A stretch of 64,000 bases of DNA from the NCBI GenBank assembly GCA_964017065.1, contig OZ024788.1, forward strand, positions 10,910,457 through 10,974,456, in the 5' to 3' direction. Below the pieces are notes generated by a model that worked only from the letters and a program-made list of their open reading frames with translations, did no database searches and was not told the DNA's origin. This DNA comes from Haliclona indistincta (lineage: Eukaryota > Porifera > Demospongiae > Haplosclerida > Chalinidae). Both the position numbers and the translations under genes were made by a program. Every line of letters begins with the position of its first letter. Positions within the stretch are counted from its first letter, which is position 1. Positions 21,967 to 33,300 of the stretch are shown piece by piece.

Positions 21967-24900
21967 ATGACGCTATCTTGCTGTCTACTCATCATGTGTG
22001 TCTGGACATCAGCTGGTTAGTTCTGCTCAATTCTTTCATGTGCCCTTGATTTGGCTTTACACTCAGCAAATCTAGCTCTTGCACAGCTCAGCGAAGTACC
22101 AGTGTCAGTGAGTGCTCTGGTTGGAGAGAATGCCCAGTTCCATTGCAATGGCACTGGTTGGTGGATGGATTCTTATCAACAGAATCTGTAATTGTGGAGC
22201 GAGGCATCACACCAGACACAATGACATCATCAGGCACAGTACAGTCCACTCTCACTGTACCAGCAACACTAGAGAACAATGGAACTACTGTACAGTGTAG
22301 AATGATATTTCTCAATAGCGGGCCGATAGATAGTAACAATGTTACTTTAACTATTCTACCTGGTGAGTGGATATTTTTGATGTATAGTATAGTTTTCTTG
22401 GTGACACAGTCACTACTAATGTTTTTTTTCTTGCACAAAATTATACCGATAGCAATACTAATTCATAGTGGTCATTGGAAAGTATCAAAATTTTGCGAAT
22501 ATATAGTCTGCAATTCGCGAAATTTGTGAAAATTTAAGTTTCTCACTCGGTATCTCACACATTATAGTGTACATTACTGTGGTGGTTGTTAGGATAAATT
22601 ATAAATTAATCAAAGGAACTATTATTATTTTTAGTCTGGGTGCTCTCCTTATAATAATGGAAAATTTATGCAGGTATTGGTCCGGTTGCCAATGTGAGAT
22701 TCACTCCATCATTCAGTGCTGTACTGTGGGATCCTCCAGCAACTGTTGGTGTACTCAGTGGTCTCTCCTATATAGTGATTGTGATGAACAACAACACTGG
22801 TCAAGTTATCATCAGCGCCACTACCAACAACACCATCTATCCACTACCTGGTGCTCCCACACCATGTCAGTACTACACAGCTAATGTGACAGCATTCTCA
22901 TCCGAGTATTATAGTGAGAGTGTTGTCATTGGACAGAGAACTACAGGAGGTAAATATTATGAGTTAGGTTTTCCATTCAATGCCAACGCTGTTTAGCTGG
23001 TTGTTCAAAATAGTTAAATTGTAGATAAATTAAACAGTCTGTTAATGGTAGTCAATGATAATAGTGAATAATTATAGTCATCACAGGCAAAAAGTACACA
23101 AACAAAATTAATGATAGAGAAATAAATTATATTTAGCTGTTATAATTACTATTCACATAATTCAAAACCTGTTTACATATGAATGTCTTTAAATTATAAT
23201 GTCAATCATACCTATTCATGCAAAGGTCAGTCTGTTATGATAGTCATCACTTGTTGGTATACATCAAACAAGAATCTAATGTGCTGTATTGTTTATATGG
23301 TTACTCATACATCTCTTACTCTAGATTACTATAACCTTGAAAATGGATCCGTCTCTGAGGTAGCTTACTTCAATACAAGTCATTGTGCTGTTACTTTCAC
23401 CATTCAAATACAAAAGGTGTGTGTATGTGTTAGTGCATAACTCTTACCATGCAACACGTAAACTTTGCTACAATATAAAAATCTGAATGTAAATGTTTAT
23501 TGTTTTCATTGCCATTCGTGCACAGAGGAACACTCTAGTACAGACCTGTCCAGATCAAGAGCTGACTGCTGTAACATACCCAAAGACGGACATGACAGAC
23601 AGAGATTCACACAAAGAAGTAGCCATAGCAGAAACTGGTTTTAAAGAGTACACTGCCTATGTTGAAATTGGGTATCAATTTCTAAGTGACGTTATGATTC
23701 ATGATGCCAATGATTTTGAAGTTGAGATCATGACAATTCCTTTCAGTATGTTGATATCAATTTCTAACCACTATTATCATTTAATCTTTTGCTTATACAG
23801 GTTCTTTCAATATTCAAAGCTGTTTTATATCGACTGATAACACTAATTTACTTGTAAAGTGTATGTTTTTCATCAATTCGACAGCAACAGGGCTGGCAGT
23901 GGTTGGAAATGATGAAGAAACCTTTAACATGACACTACTTAAACTACCAGATGATAGTGATAAAGGATCTGTCAACATTACTGGACTACCAGCAGGAGAG
24001 TATAGTGTGAGAGTGTATGACAGTATGATAGACTTTGCCAATGGCATGGAACCTGCATATGAGCACTCTGAAACATTTCACATATTATCTTCGCTTCCTA
24101 CTGCTGCTTCACGTACCATATCACCAACATCTGCAACACTCTTATCAGGTATATGATCATGATGACAAGCAGTGCTGTTTTTAATCAATGTTTTCTATAG
24201 CATCATTTTCTGTGCATGGATCAAGTTACATCATCAGTGCTCCTAGCTTAACGCCTGTTAACAAATCATCAGGTATGTGATTGAATAAATAACTTGATCT
24301 GTTGATTCCTTCATACAGTCAACGTTGCTGCAGCTGTCGTTATACCTGTCTTTATATGCGGGATTCTTTTCGTGACTGTGGTGATGATAATTGTGATGAT
24401 TATGATCTATAATATCCGGAAAGGAAGATGTAATAATAAAATCTATCACGTTTATAACATTATACTATTTGATTCATTGATGTAGATGTTATAAGTAAAG
24501 ATTGCAGTGAAAATGGATCAAGCACAAGGTTCATCATCTCATAAAGTGTGCACACAATATTTTTATTAACTTTAATCATAGAGATGATGATAGCCTTGAA
24601 AAAAATATGGTAAGGCAATTTTGATGCTTGCATACAGCAATCTATACTTGCTTCTTGCTTTGTGTATGCATAAAAATTATCGCTGATTGTTTGAATTATG
24701 TTCCCACGCTTTGACTTATCTGTTACTATCTACAGCATGACAGACAAGTACTAAATGTACACATTACAAATTCGGAGTCAACATCTTCTCCCTCTACTAC
24801 TGAGTCATTGATCAATACTCCACCCATTGTCTCTACTAATAGTGCTGAAAAGGTGAGGAATTTCATGCAAAGGTTGATGATAATGTATGTGTATAATCAA

Positions 24901-25240
24901 AGGTTGAAAATCATGATGTTAGATGTATAATTCACAGTCAGCATTAAGTGTATGTATCATAGCAACTATACTTTACATGCAGCACTCTGATCTACCACCA
25001 GCTGCTGATGAAGTAGAACCAGTGTATTCCACACCCCACAGGCACGTAGCTCCAGAGCCTGCCGAGGTCAGTCATCTATACCACTAACACAAACAGTATT
25101 TACAGATACATGTATGTATGCAGGAGAAGAGATCACTTCACTATGCTGAAGTAGATCACTTCTTTGATGCACCAGTTCCTCCTCTACCAGCTGAACCAGA
25201 GCCAGTACAATATGCTGCTATTGAGAAGCGAAAAAACTGA
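21967..25240 (+). CDS. R6: receptor with long ITIM-like tail; Ig exon frameshifted
   Basis: Thirteen exons: 21967-22015, 22076-22362 (Ig; 22067 is an alternative start), 22674-22949 (FN3), 23325-23416, 23526-23745, 23801-24148, 24201-24272, 24319-24429 (TM), 24486-24528, 24582-24609, 24736-24852, 24983-25066, 25124-25240. The Ig exon is 287 bases against 303 in R5. Sixteen bases that encode the core Trp region (ITWIV in R5) are missing after GGTACTGGTT-like sequence near 22156, so the frame shifts. All other exons are open, and without the deletion the sum would be divisible by three. Skipping the phase 1-1 Ig exon would give an Ig-less receptor. The last exon has LHYAEV and VQYAAI. The TM and tail are of the same type as R2 and R10. 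Confidence 0.7.
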
Positions 25241-26189
25241 CGAAATTCCAATTTGACTGTTTTCAGTGTGGTGGTGTGTACCCGCGGTCACATGTATTTT
25301 GATGGTGTGGTCGCTTGTCATTATAGCAGTAGCTTTGTTACACCCAATTGGATAATTTTAAAAGTTATCTATACCACTACTTCATTTAATATACTTTCCA
25401 CCTTTTGTGCAACACATGGATTTCTATACAATGTCAAAGTCAATTATAAACCAGGCACAAGCAGCTACTTAAAAATCAGGAGGTCTAGGTCAATCCCTAA
25501 TTCCCAGCAAGAACAACTTCCCTAAAATTGATATTAGACACTAAGTACTATTGCAGTTTCAGTGAAGTCTCGTGCCCATTATTTTTAGATGGACCAAGTA
25601 TAAGTAGCTTCCTCCGGCCCTCAATTATCATACCATGAAGTGGACCAGATTACGAAGAGAAAGAGACTAGACTGTTAGAAAGCACATAGAAGGATACAGC
25701 TGCTATTGCCCTTTCACACAAGATTGTTGAGATTATTCACTCAAGATTGATTGTATTGAGCTGCTATTAAAGTTCAGTAGCTATGCAGTATCCAATACAA
25801 TTTTATTTGAACAAAACTCATGATAAATAGCGCTATAACAATTGGTAATGTTTGTAGTGTGCTAGCTGGTTGGTTGGTAAATAAAAAATCCTTATCTGTG
25901 CACTGTGGAAATCAAAGAATCAATGTTACAGTATTTCAAAGGTAAAATTAGTATGGCGGAATATCATATAAGTACTGGGGGCATTTATATGTGTTTTCAA
26001 AAGGCTTTTGTCAATACTAAAACTAAAAAATCTCCACCAAATTGGGAATTGATCCTCTGATCTTCACACCCCTATGTGTGACGCGTACTTTCCCATTCAA
26101 TATTTGGACCATTTGGAACAATTCATGTGAGCCAAGTCACATGAATTGTTCCAAATGGACCCTATGATGTCAGAAACTTAATAATACCA
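25241..26189. other. R6-R7 intergenic region
   Basis: Paralogous to 993-2689 and 9179-10569, with the same CCGCGGTCACATGTATTTTG landmark at about 25283. It contains a perfect 22-base inverted repeat with a 6-base spacer at 26109-26158. No gene is supported. Confidence 0.6.
26109..26158. repeat. Perfect hairpin, 22-base arms
   Basis: CCATTTGGAACAATTCATGT begins the left arm and its exact reverse complement ends the site; the loop is GCCAAG. A diverged version at about 9908 has one weakened arm. It could be a very small MITE or a cruciform-forming site. No RNA gene family was recognised. Confidence 0.6.
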
Positions 26190-26526
26190 CAAATTTCAAA
26201 TGTTTTTCCACTTATTGTGGTATGAGATTTCTTGCCATAATCAAGTTAGTGTTCTACAATGACATTGCAAATGACAACATCCAGTAGCAAAGGGATGTTC
26301 TGATCTCTGGCCAAAGATAGCATAAATGCTGCAGTATTGCATATAGCTACGTGACTTGTTGTGCATTATTCTGTGCAGTAAACAGTTTATGCATGTTAGT
26401 ATAGAATGTAAAATGTTTTGCATTTGGGGGATAGATGAAGCGTGGGCTTATGTCATGAACGATACCTCACGTGAAACATGGCAGTGCTTTTAGTTCAGTA
26501 GCTGGAATACTTTTCAGTTAATAATT
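26190..26526 (+). promoter_or_regulatory. Degenerate class-A promoter of R7
   Basis: It carries the usual block order, but the core reads TGTCATGAACGATACCTCAC in place of TGTCACGTACGATACCTCAC, so the CGTACG palindrome is destroyed. This agrees with loss of constraint on the R7 pseudogene. Confidence 0.4.
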
Positions 26527-28118
26527 ATGGAGAACATGATGTTACCTTGCTGTCTACTCATTGCTTGTGTCTGGACATCAGCTGGTTTGTTCAGCCTCTT
26601 TCATGTGACCCTGATTAACCCTCGGCGCATGTGCGAGGGTTATCTGTAATAATTATTATTGATTTATACTCAGCTCTTGCACAGCTCAGCGAAGGTCCAG
26701 TGTCAGTGAGTGCTCTGGTTGGAGAGAATGCCCTGTTCCACTGTAGTGGTAGTGGTATTACCATAGTATGGAAGGTAGATGGATCGTTAGCAACAGATTC
26801 TGTCATTGTGGAGCGAGGCATCAATCCTAATACTCTGATGACATCATCAGGCACAGTACAGTCCACCCTCACTGTACCAGCAACACTGGTGAACAATGGA
26901 ACTACTGTACGGTGTAGATTGATATTGCCCAATGGAGTGATAGTTAGCAACAATGCTACTTTGATTATATTACCTGGTGAGCTTCGTGGATGACAAATAA
27001 TATTTACAGGAGTTACAATTTGCGTATCACAAGTTAATGCATCCTTATGCTCATATACAATAATACAGTTATTGGACCAGTTGTCAATGTGCGATTCTCT
27101 CCATCATTCAGTGCTGTACTGTGGGATCTTCCAGCAACTGCTGGTGGTCTCTCCTATAGTGATTGTGATGAACAACAACACTGGTCAAGTGATTGTCAGT
27201 GCCACTACCAACAACACCATCCATCCACTACCTGATGCTCCCACACCATGTCAGCACTACACAGCTAATGTGACAGCATTCTCATCCGAGTATTATAGTG
27301 AGAGTGTTGTCATTGGACAGAGAACAACTGGAGGTGTGTTATAGTAGTAGATTCAAACAATTTATTTATGACGATAATTTTAGATCACTACACTTTTCAA
27401 AGTGTATCAATCATTGAAATTGCTTACTATAACACAAGCCACTGCACTGTTATGCATATCATTGAAATAAAAAAGGTTTGTTCTCAATAAGTGATTGCAG
27501 GTGTTCAGCATTGTACACTAGTTACTATAGTTTTCATTAGCGGAACACTCTAGTACAAACTTGTCCAGATCAGGCCATAACTTCAGTAACATGCCCCAAA
27601 ACAGACATGGCAAGCACAAACTCACATGAAGAAGTAGCAATAACTGAAACTGGCGTAAAATGATACATCATCTTGGTTCAAATTGGGCACCATTATCTTT
27701 GTGACATAATGATAGTTGTAAAAATTATTTCGAAATTGCGGTGATGTCAGTTTCTTTCAGTGAGTTCAATAGTGATTTAATTCTATACTTGTTCTGTGCT
27801 TATGTGCTATATCCACTGTCAACACTACTCTAGCTAGTAGTGAATTGTAAATTTTTCATCAATTCAATGGCGACAGGGTTTGTATAGTGGTTGAAAATGA
27901 TGAAGAAGCCTTCAACAGGACACTACTGAATGATAGTGATAAAGGATCTGTCAACATTACTGGTCTACCACCAGGAGAGTATAGTGTGAGAGTGTATGAC
28001 AATATAATAGACTTTGTCAATTGCTAGAGTCCAGCATATGAGCACTTTCAGTCAATACACATTCTGGCATTCAGTAATCTATTTAAGTGAGCAGGTCATC
28101 AATTGCAGCATTAAATAT
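26527..28118 (+). pseudogene. R7: short-tail-class receptor pseudogene, 3' truncated
   Basis: Recognisable exons are 26527-26584 (signal), 26674-26976 (Ig, intact frame), from 27069 (FN3), 27384-27475, 27541-27759 and an exon-6 remnant to about 28080. The FN3 exon has lost nine bases (VLS) and then two bases ('tcctatatag' became 'tcctatag'), shifting frame. Exon 5 is 219 instead of 220 bases and contains TGA near 27661. Exon 6 has lost its acceptor and first 20 or so bases and has further stops. Stalk, TM and tail are absent: the gene stops at a CT microsatellite and a dispersed repeat. Intron 1 has gained a small GC-rich hairpin (AACCCTCGG/TGCGAGGGTT). It was probably the partner of R8 in an original A-B pair. 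Confidence 0.85.
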
Positions 28119-28120
28119 TT

Positions 28121-28222
<102 letters not shown>

Positions 28223-28224
28223 GT

Positions 28225-28428
28225 TGCTGTTGACTGACACCTGATGTACATTCAGCTTGTGAAATCTTATGTACAGCCACTGATGAGGGATCTATGGTCT
28301 GTTAGCAAGTCAATCATGTTACCATTCCATGCTTGCTCCTTGTTGGTTTACATTGTGGACCAGTAGCAGATTTCTTTATCCCTACATCATTCTGATTTCG
28401 TTAGAGATCTTTTTATTTTCTTGTATAA
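28225..28428. mobile_element. Dispersed non-coding repeat (family also at 39.9-40.7 kb)
   Basis: It shares long stretches with 40126-40290 and 40526-40735, and in inverse orientation with 39895-40115 and 40376-40525. A landmark is 'gggatctatggtctgttagc'. It ends next to 'gatttcgttagagatctttt', the equivalent of 'gatttcgatagaaatctttt' in the other copies. No coding capacity is seen. Being next to the left arm of the pogo region suggests nested insertion. Confidence 0.7.
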
Positions 28429-29176
28429 TTATAATTACAAGTAATAAAAACATTTTAACCAAAATGCAAGAGATTTAGGGTTGGTACATTTATCGAAAAA
28501 GTATGGAAACAAGTTGAGGATTGTAACTATAGCAGTATAATGCTACCTCCCTATTAAATTAACCACAACTATCGAAAGTAGTTAATTTAGGGAGGTAGCA
28601 TTATACTGCTATAGTTACAATCCTCAACTTGTTTCCATACTTTTTCGATAAATGTAGAGTAAGTGATTAATAATCGACCGTCGTGTATATTCGGACGCCG
28701 TATTTTTCGGACTACTCGAACAGCACAAGCATCCAACCTATCTCAAGAAAGCGACTACCCAGCGATGTACTTGAGCATTCACAGCGATTGCAGAAGTAGA
28801 TAGCACTACGAGTACGAGACGGCCAAGTACATTGTCCGTAGATACCCTTTGTCGGACGAGAGCTCGGATGCTCGGACCCGACGCTTGCACAAAGTGTCGA
28901 CGGCACAAAACACACAGTTATGCCCATAACTTGTACCAGGACGCTCCAGAGATTAACAGCAGTCGAAATTACTGCACTGAGGAGTAGCAAGCCGATATAG
29001 TTGCAATGGGATAGCCCGCCTCACGTGCACTCGAGATGATCATGCCCACGCTTTAGCGACTCTATTGGGACACGTTCTACTTCTTCAGTTCTGCTCCGGC
29101 GATACTCAGACGGCTGCGATCCGGCATACCTGATCGCTGACCAGTGTAATCCTAGCGGATCTCAACCATAGTAAGT
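28429..29176. repeat. Left arm of a long inverted repeat around the transposase gene
   Basis: The reverse complement of 36850-37434, about 580 bases of near identity once a 168-base insert at 28487-28654 is removed. It starts at 'acaagtaataaaaacatttt' and ends at 'ctcaaccatagtaag'. Both arms contain the same 92-codon open frame (28712-28990 on minus, 37055-37333 on plus), which looks incidental. The arms enclose about 9 kb including the transposase gene and may be its long terminal inverted repeats, or a separate element captured twice. Confidence 0.8.
28487..28654. mobile_element. Near-perfect palindromic MITE with TA duplication
   Basis: Two arms of about 75 bases beginning CATTTATCGAAAAAGTATGG are inverted around a short AT-rich centre near 28560-28575. 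It is flanked by TA at 28485-28486 and 28655-28656. The right arm of the surrounding inverted repeat reads straight through 'ttggtagagtaagtg' (complement, near 37390), so it is an empty site and the insertion is younger than the arm duplication. Confidence 0.85.
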
Positions 29177-29656
29177 TGTATACTGAACACAGTCTATTAG
29201 CACCAAATGTGTTAAGCTATTCAAACCACGTGGCGGAAACAACACGAACATGCGTATTGGTGTATCAAGACTTCAACCCAAAGGCGCTGATCTGTACTAA
29301 ACAACTGTAGCTTTCTGCTAGCTTGCTGTTAATATGAGTTTCACAAGACTCTTGTACCTATGACCGACATGCACGTGTACTGTTTACAAAGGGTTTTATA
29401 ATACAATATTCATAATCTGATTCATCCGACAATGCACCTAGATCCTTGCCATAAGCACACTTATCAGATTTCGCTGTGAATAACTGACATGCGTGTGAAT
29501 ATCATTATTATGGTTTATTTTATCCACATGTGAATGGAGCATCACACTCAGTCCAATAGTCCCCAATACAACTAGAGTTTCGGACAAGTACTTAAGACTG
29601 TAGAACAGCTTTTTCCTTATAAGGTAGTCAAGTTCCTCCAACTGTCAATGCTGCTA

Positions 29657-30089
29657 CAGCAGTTTTATTACTTCTTGCAAGGATGAAGCGAAACCGTAGA
29701 CTGTAAAGCGTGGAGCACTAATGCGTTAAAATGTTATTAAGCCTTTGATCATGCTCCATTGTGTGAATAAATACCAGTGACTTGATACATAAGTGACTGC
29801 AAGGTAATGCTTTACACTCAAATCTTCCTTGCTAATAATAATTATTAGTTATATACCGACTGATCGTTATAATTTAAACCATAGTGCGCTGCTTGCTTGA
29901 CGTATAGCTGACCACCTTGTGTCGCAGGAAGACTGCAGAGCAGCCCGAACGCCGTTTTATTGTGGATTCTCGAATGCGGCGGCCATCTTGAAACGCGTGC
30001 GGGCTGTACGCGATTTATAGCCCTCATTAACGCTCGTTACATCAAAGAGAATTATTCATACTATGGTTTAAGAAGTAATAAAACCTCTG
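29657..30089. mobile_element. MITE-like element with CAG ends, upstream of the transposase
   Basis: Its ends, CAGCAGTTTTATTACTTCTT and the inverted AAGAAGTAATAAAACCTCTG, are flanked by TA (29655-29656, 30090-30091). The termini resemble those of the 153-base element at 20144-20296 (shared CAGC..TTT..ACTTCTTGCAA). The interior of about 390 bases includes a short stretch with 'ggcggccatcttgaaacgcg'. It is non-autonomous. The pogo-like enzyme encoded 200 bases downstream is a plausible source of mobilisation; this is inference. Confidence 0.65.
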
Positions 30090-30305
30090 TAACACAAGCA
30101 AGGTAAACAGTTTACATAAAGGAAAAGTGATCAAACTTTTTCAAGTACTTGTCCAAAACACTAGTTGTATGGGGCCAATTGGAGTTCTACGCTCCCTTCC
30201 GTTATGTGCTCCTGTTTTTACTGACATGCTAAGCATGCCAAATAGTGTGCTCTTGTATTATTGCATGCTGTTTGCTAATATGTCATTCTAATTTCGTGGC
30301 AAACC

Positions 30306-33300
30306 ATGGCCGCACTACCCTTGCGTGATAGAGTACTCGTTAGTAGCAACGATTCATGCTTTTCGACCTTCAGCAAAGTAGGTCCGATTCGCCCAATGTG
30401 GTATAAAGATTGGTCTCAGGAAGGGATGAAAGCAGCCATGAAAGCAGTAATCGAGAGTGGGATGAGCATTCGACAAGCTGCAGAAAAACACAACATACCA
30501 AAGAGCACTCTTGGAGATCGAATCAGTGGGAGAGTTCTTCCTGGAGCAACTAGTGGTCCATCTTGTTATTTAAGTGGCATAGAAGAAGAGGAACTGGTAA
30601 ATTTTTTATGCAGAGTAGCTCAAATCGGGCATGGCCGTACACGGAGTGAAGTAATTGGTATTGTAGAAAGAGTGCTTGCATCTCGTGGAATTATGAGATC
30701 AGTTAGTGCAGGTTGGTGGTCTTCCTTCATTTCTCGTCATCCGAAAGTAGCTTTGCGCACACCAGCAACTTTGTCACTAGCCAGGGCAGCTGCATCCGAT
30801 CGTGACATTCTGGACAACTACTTTGATGAGTTAGAATGCACCCTGGAGGAGAATGGTCTTTTAGACAAGCCTTGTCTTATTTTTAACATGGATGAAACTG
30901 GCATGCCACTAGATCCCAAACCGTTAAAGATTGTGACACAAAAAGGGCATAAGAATCCATCTCAAGTGTCAAATGGAGTGAAAACCCAAATTACAGTCGT
31001 GGGCTGTGTTAGTGCAGGTGGTCAATGTTTGCCACCGATGGTTATTTGGAACCGTAAAAACCTTCCTCCTCAGTTGGCGACAGGTGAAGTCCCTGGGACC
31101 ATTTATGGGCTGTCTAGTAAGGGCTGGATTGATCAGGAATTATTTAAACTTTGGTTTGCTAATCATTTTCTTCGTTATGCTCCGCCTGTGCGGCCAATAC
31201 TACTGCTTCTTGATGGGCACTCTTCTCATTACTGTCCCGAAACAATCAGATATGCAGCTGCAGACCAAGTAATCATATTTACACTTCCGCCTAACACTAC
31301 TCATTTGTCTCAGCCACTAGACAAGGGAATCTTTGGACCACTAAAGATATCTTGGAGAAAGGTTTGTCACAACTTTATTGTGAAGAATCCAGGTACGCCA
31401 GTTACCAAGCACAATTTTTCTGCCCTCTTCAGTGATGCATGGGTGCAGGCCATGACTCCCAAAAATATTTTATCTGGGTTTCATACAACAGGTGTTTATC
31501 CTCCTAATAGAAAGGCTATCACCTTGCCAGGTGATGATGACAAGCCTCGCAATTTAGCTTCTGACACTGGAATTGCATACATCCCTTTATACACTCCTGT
31601 GAAAAGGCAAATATCTATTCGAGCCAGAGCTGAATCTTCTCCTACAGAGTCTAATTGTACAGACATTCCTCTTTCAGATGTAGAATCTCCTCTTTCAGAC
31701 TCTGACCTTGCATCCTCTCCTATTACAGACAATTTTTCTGCAGCTGCTCACCACCTATCAGCTGATTCTCACCTCTCTGATTCTCATAGCTCAGATTCAT
31801 CTTCATCCATGCTTTACCAGCCAGCAGTGATGCAGAGTTCTCTTGGCCAGTTTCTTACTTGTCCAGAAGTAACACGTCGTAGGTTGCCTAAAAGCAAAAG
31901 TTCTCTGCGTGTTCTCACTAGCTCAGAGAATCTACAGCGAATCGAAGAAAAAGAAAAAGAAAAGCAGAGGAAGGCTGACGAAAAGGAAACCAGAGCCAAA
32001 GAAAGGCAGGCGAAAAAACTGCTTAAGTCACAGGTCAAGGCTTTATCAAAGGCAGAACGTATCAAATTTGAAAAGGCATTTGAAGAGGGATATGACATAA
32101 CAACGAATGCTCGTTACAATTTGTGGTTGAAGACATATCACCCAGATCACTCTAAATCAGGTATGCATTTTTGTCCTATCAAAACACTTGAAAGCATCTT
32201 ACAGAGACTAATGTTTTCCTCTTTGTATATATTTGCACTAAATGTCTACTATTTATGTGCAGAAGATATTCCTGCGGTTAAGCAGAGAGGTGGAGCTATC
32301 AGTAAGCCAACAAAGACTAGAGCCAAAACTTGTGCAGCGAGTGGTGGTAAGTAACTAGCACTCATTCACACAAGAACAATTTTTTATTGTTTTGGTGCAT
32401 ATTCCAGGAAGTGAACGAGTTAGAGAGAAAAGCGGAACAGTGACACTAGCAACTTCGAAGACTAGAGGAGAAAGGACTCAAGCTAGTGCAGAAAGTAGTG
32501 GTATGTAACTTACACTTAAAGACACACACATGTATTGTACATTTACACATAACATGAATGACTATTGATTATGTTGTCTTTGAAATGTGTAGATGATGAC
32601 ACTCCAGGAAATGAAAGAGGTGGAGCCAAGAGAAAGCCCGCTCAGGCATACAAGACTAGAGGCAGAGGTGCTCCAGAAACCAGTGGTATGTAACTTGACA
32701 TACACCTGCACTTACGCTCACACTCTGTGCGTTACTTGTACAGTTTTTACGGTTTTTGTCTTCGTGCGTATAGAGGATTTGGAACCAGTTAAGCAGAGAG
32801 GTGGAGCTATCAGTAAGCCAACACAGACTAGAGCCAAAACTCATACAGCGAGCGGTGGTAAGTAACCAGCACTCATTCACACAAGAACAATTTTTTATTA
32901 TTTTGGTGCATATTCCAGGAAGTGAACAAGTTAGAGAGAAAAGCGGAACAGCGACACTAGCAACTTCGAAGACTAGAAGAAGAAGGACTCAAGCTAGTGC
33001 AGAAAGTAGTGGTATGTAACTTACACTTAAAGACACACACATGTATTGCACATTTACACATAACATGAATGACTATTGATTATGTTGTCTTTGAAATGTG
33101 TAGATGATGACACTCCAGGAAATGAAAGAGGTGGAACCAAGAGAAAGCCCGCTCAGGCATACAAGACTAGAGGCAGAGGTGCTCCAGAAACCAGTGGTAT
33201 GTAACTTGACATACACCTGCACTTACGCTCACACTCTGTGCGTTACTTGTACATTTTTTACGGTTTTTGTCTTTGTGCGTATAGAGGATTTGGAACCAGT

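Noticed and set aside
28712..28990. 92-codon frame present in both inverted arms (also 37055-37333)
   Set aside because: Conserved only because the arms are recent copies; no domain, and Cys/Trp-rich composition not typical of a real protein. Kept as part of the repeat.
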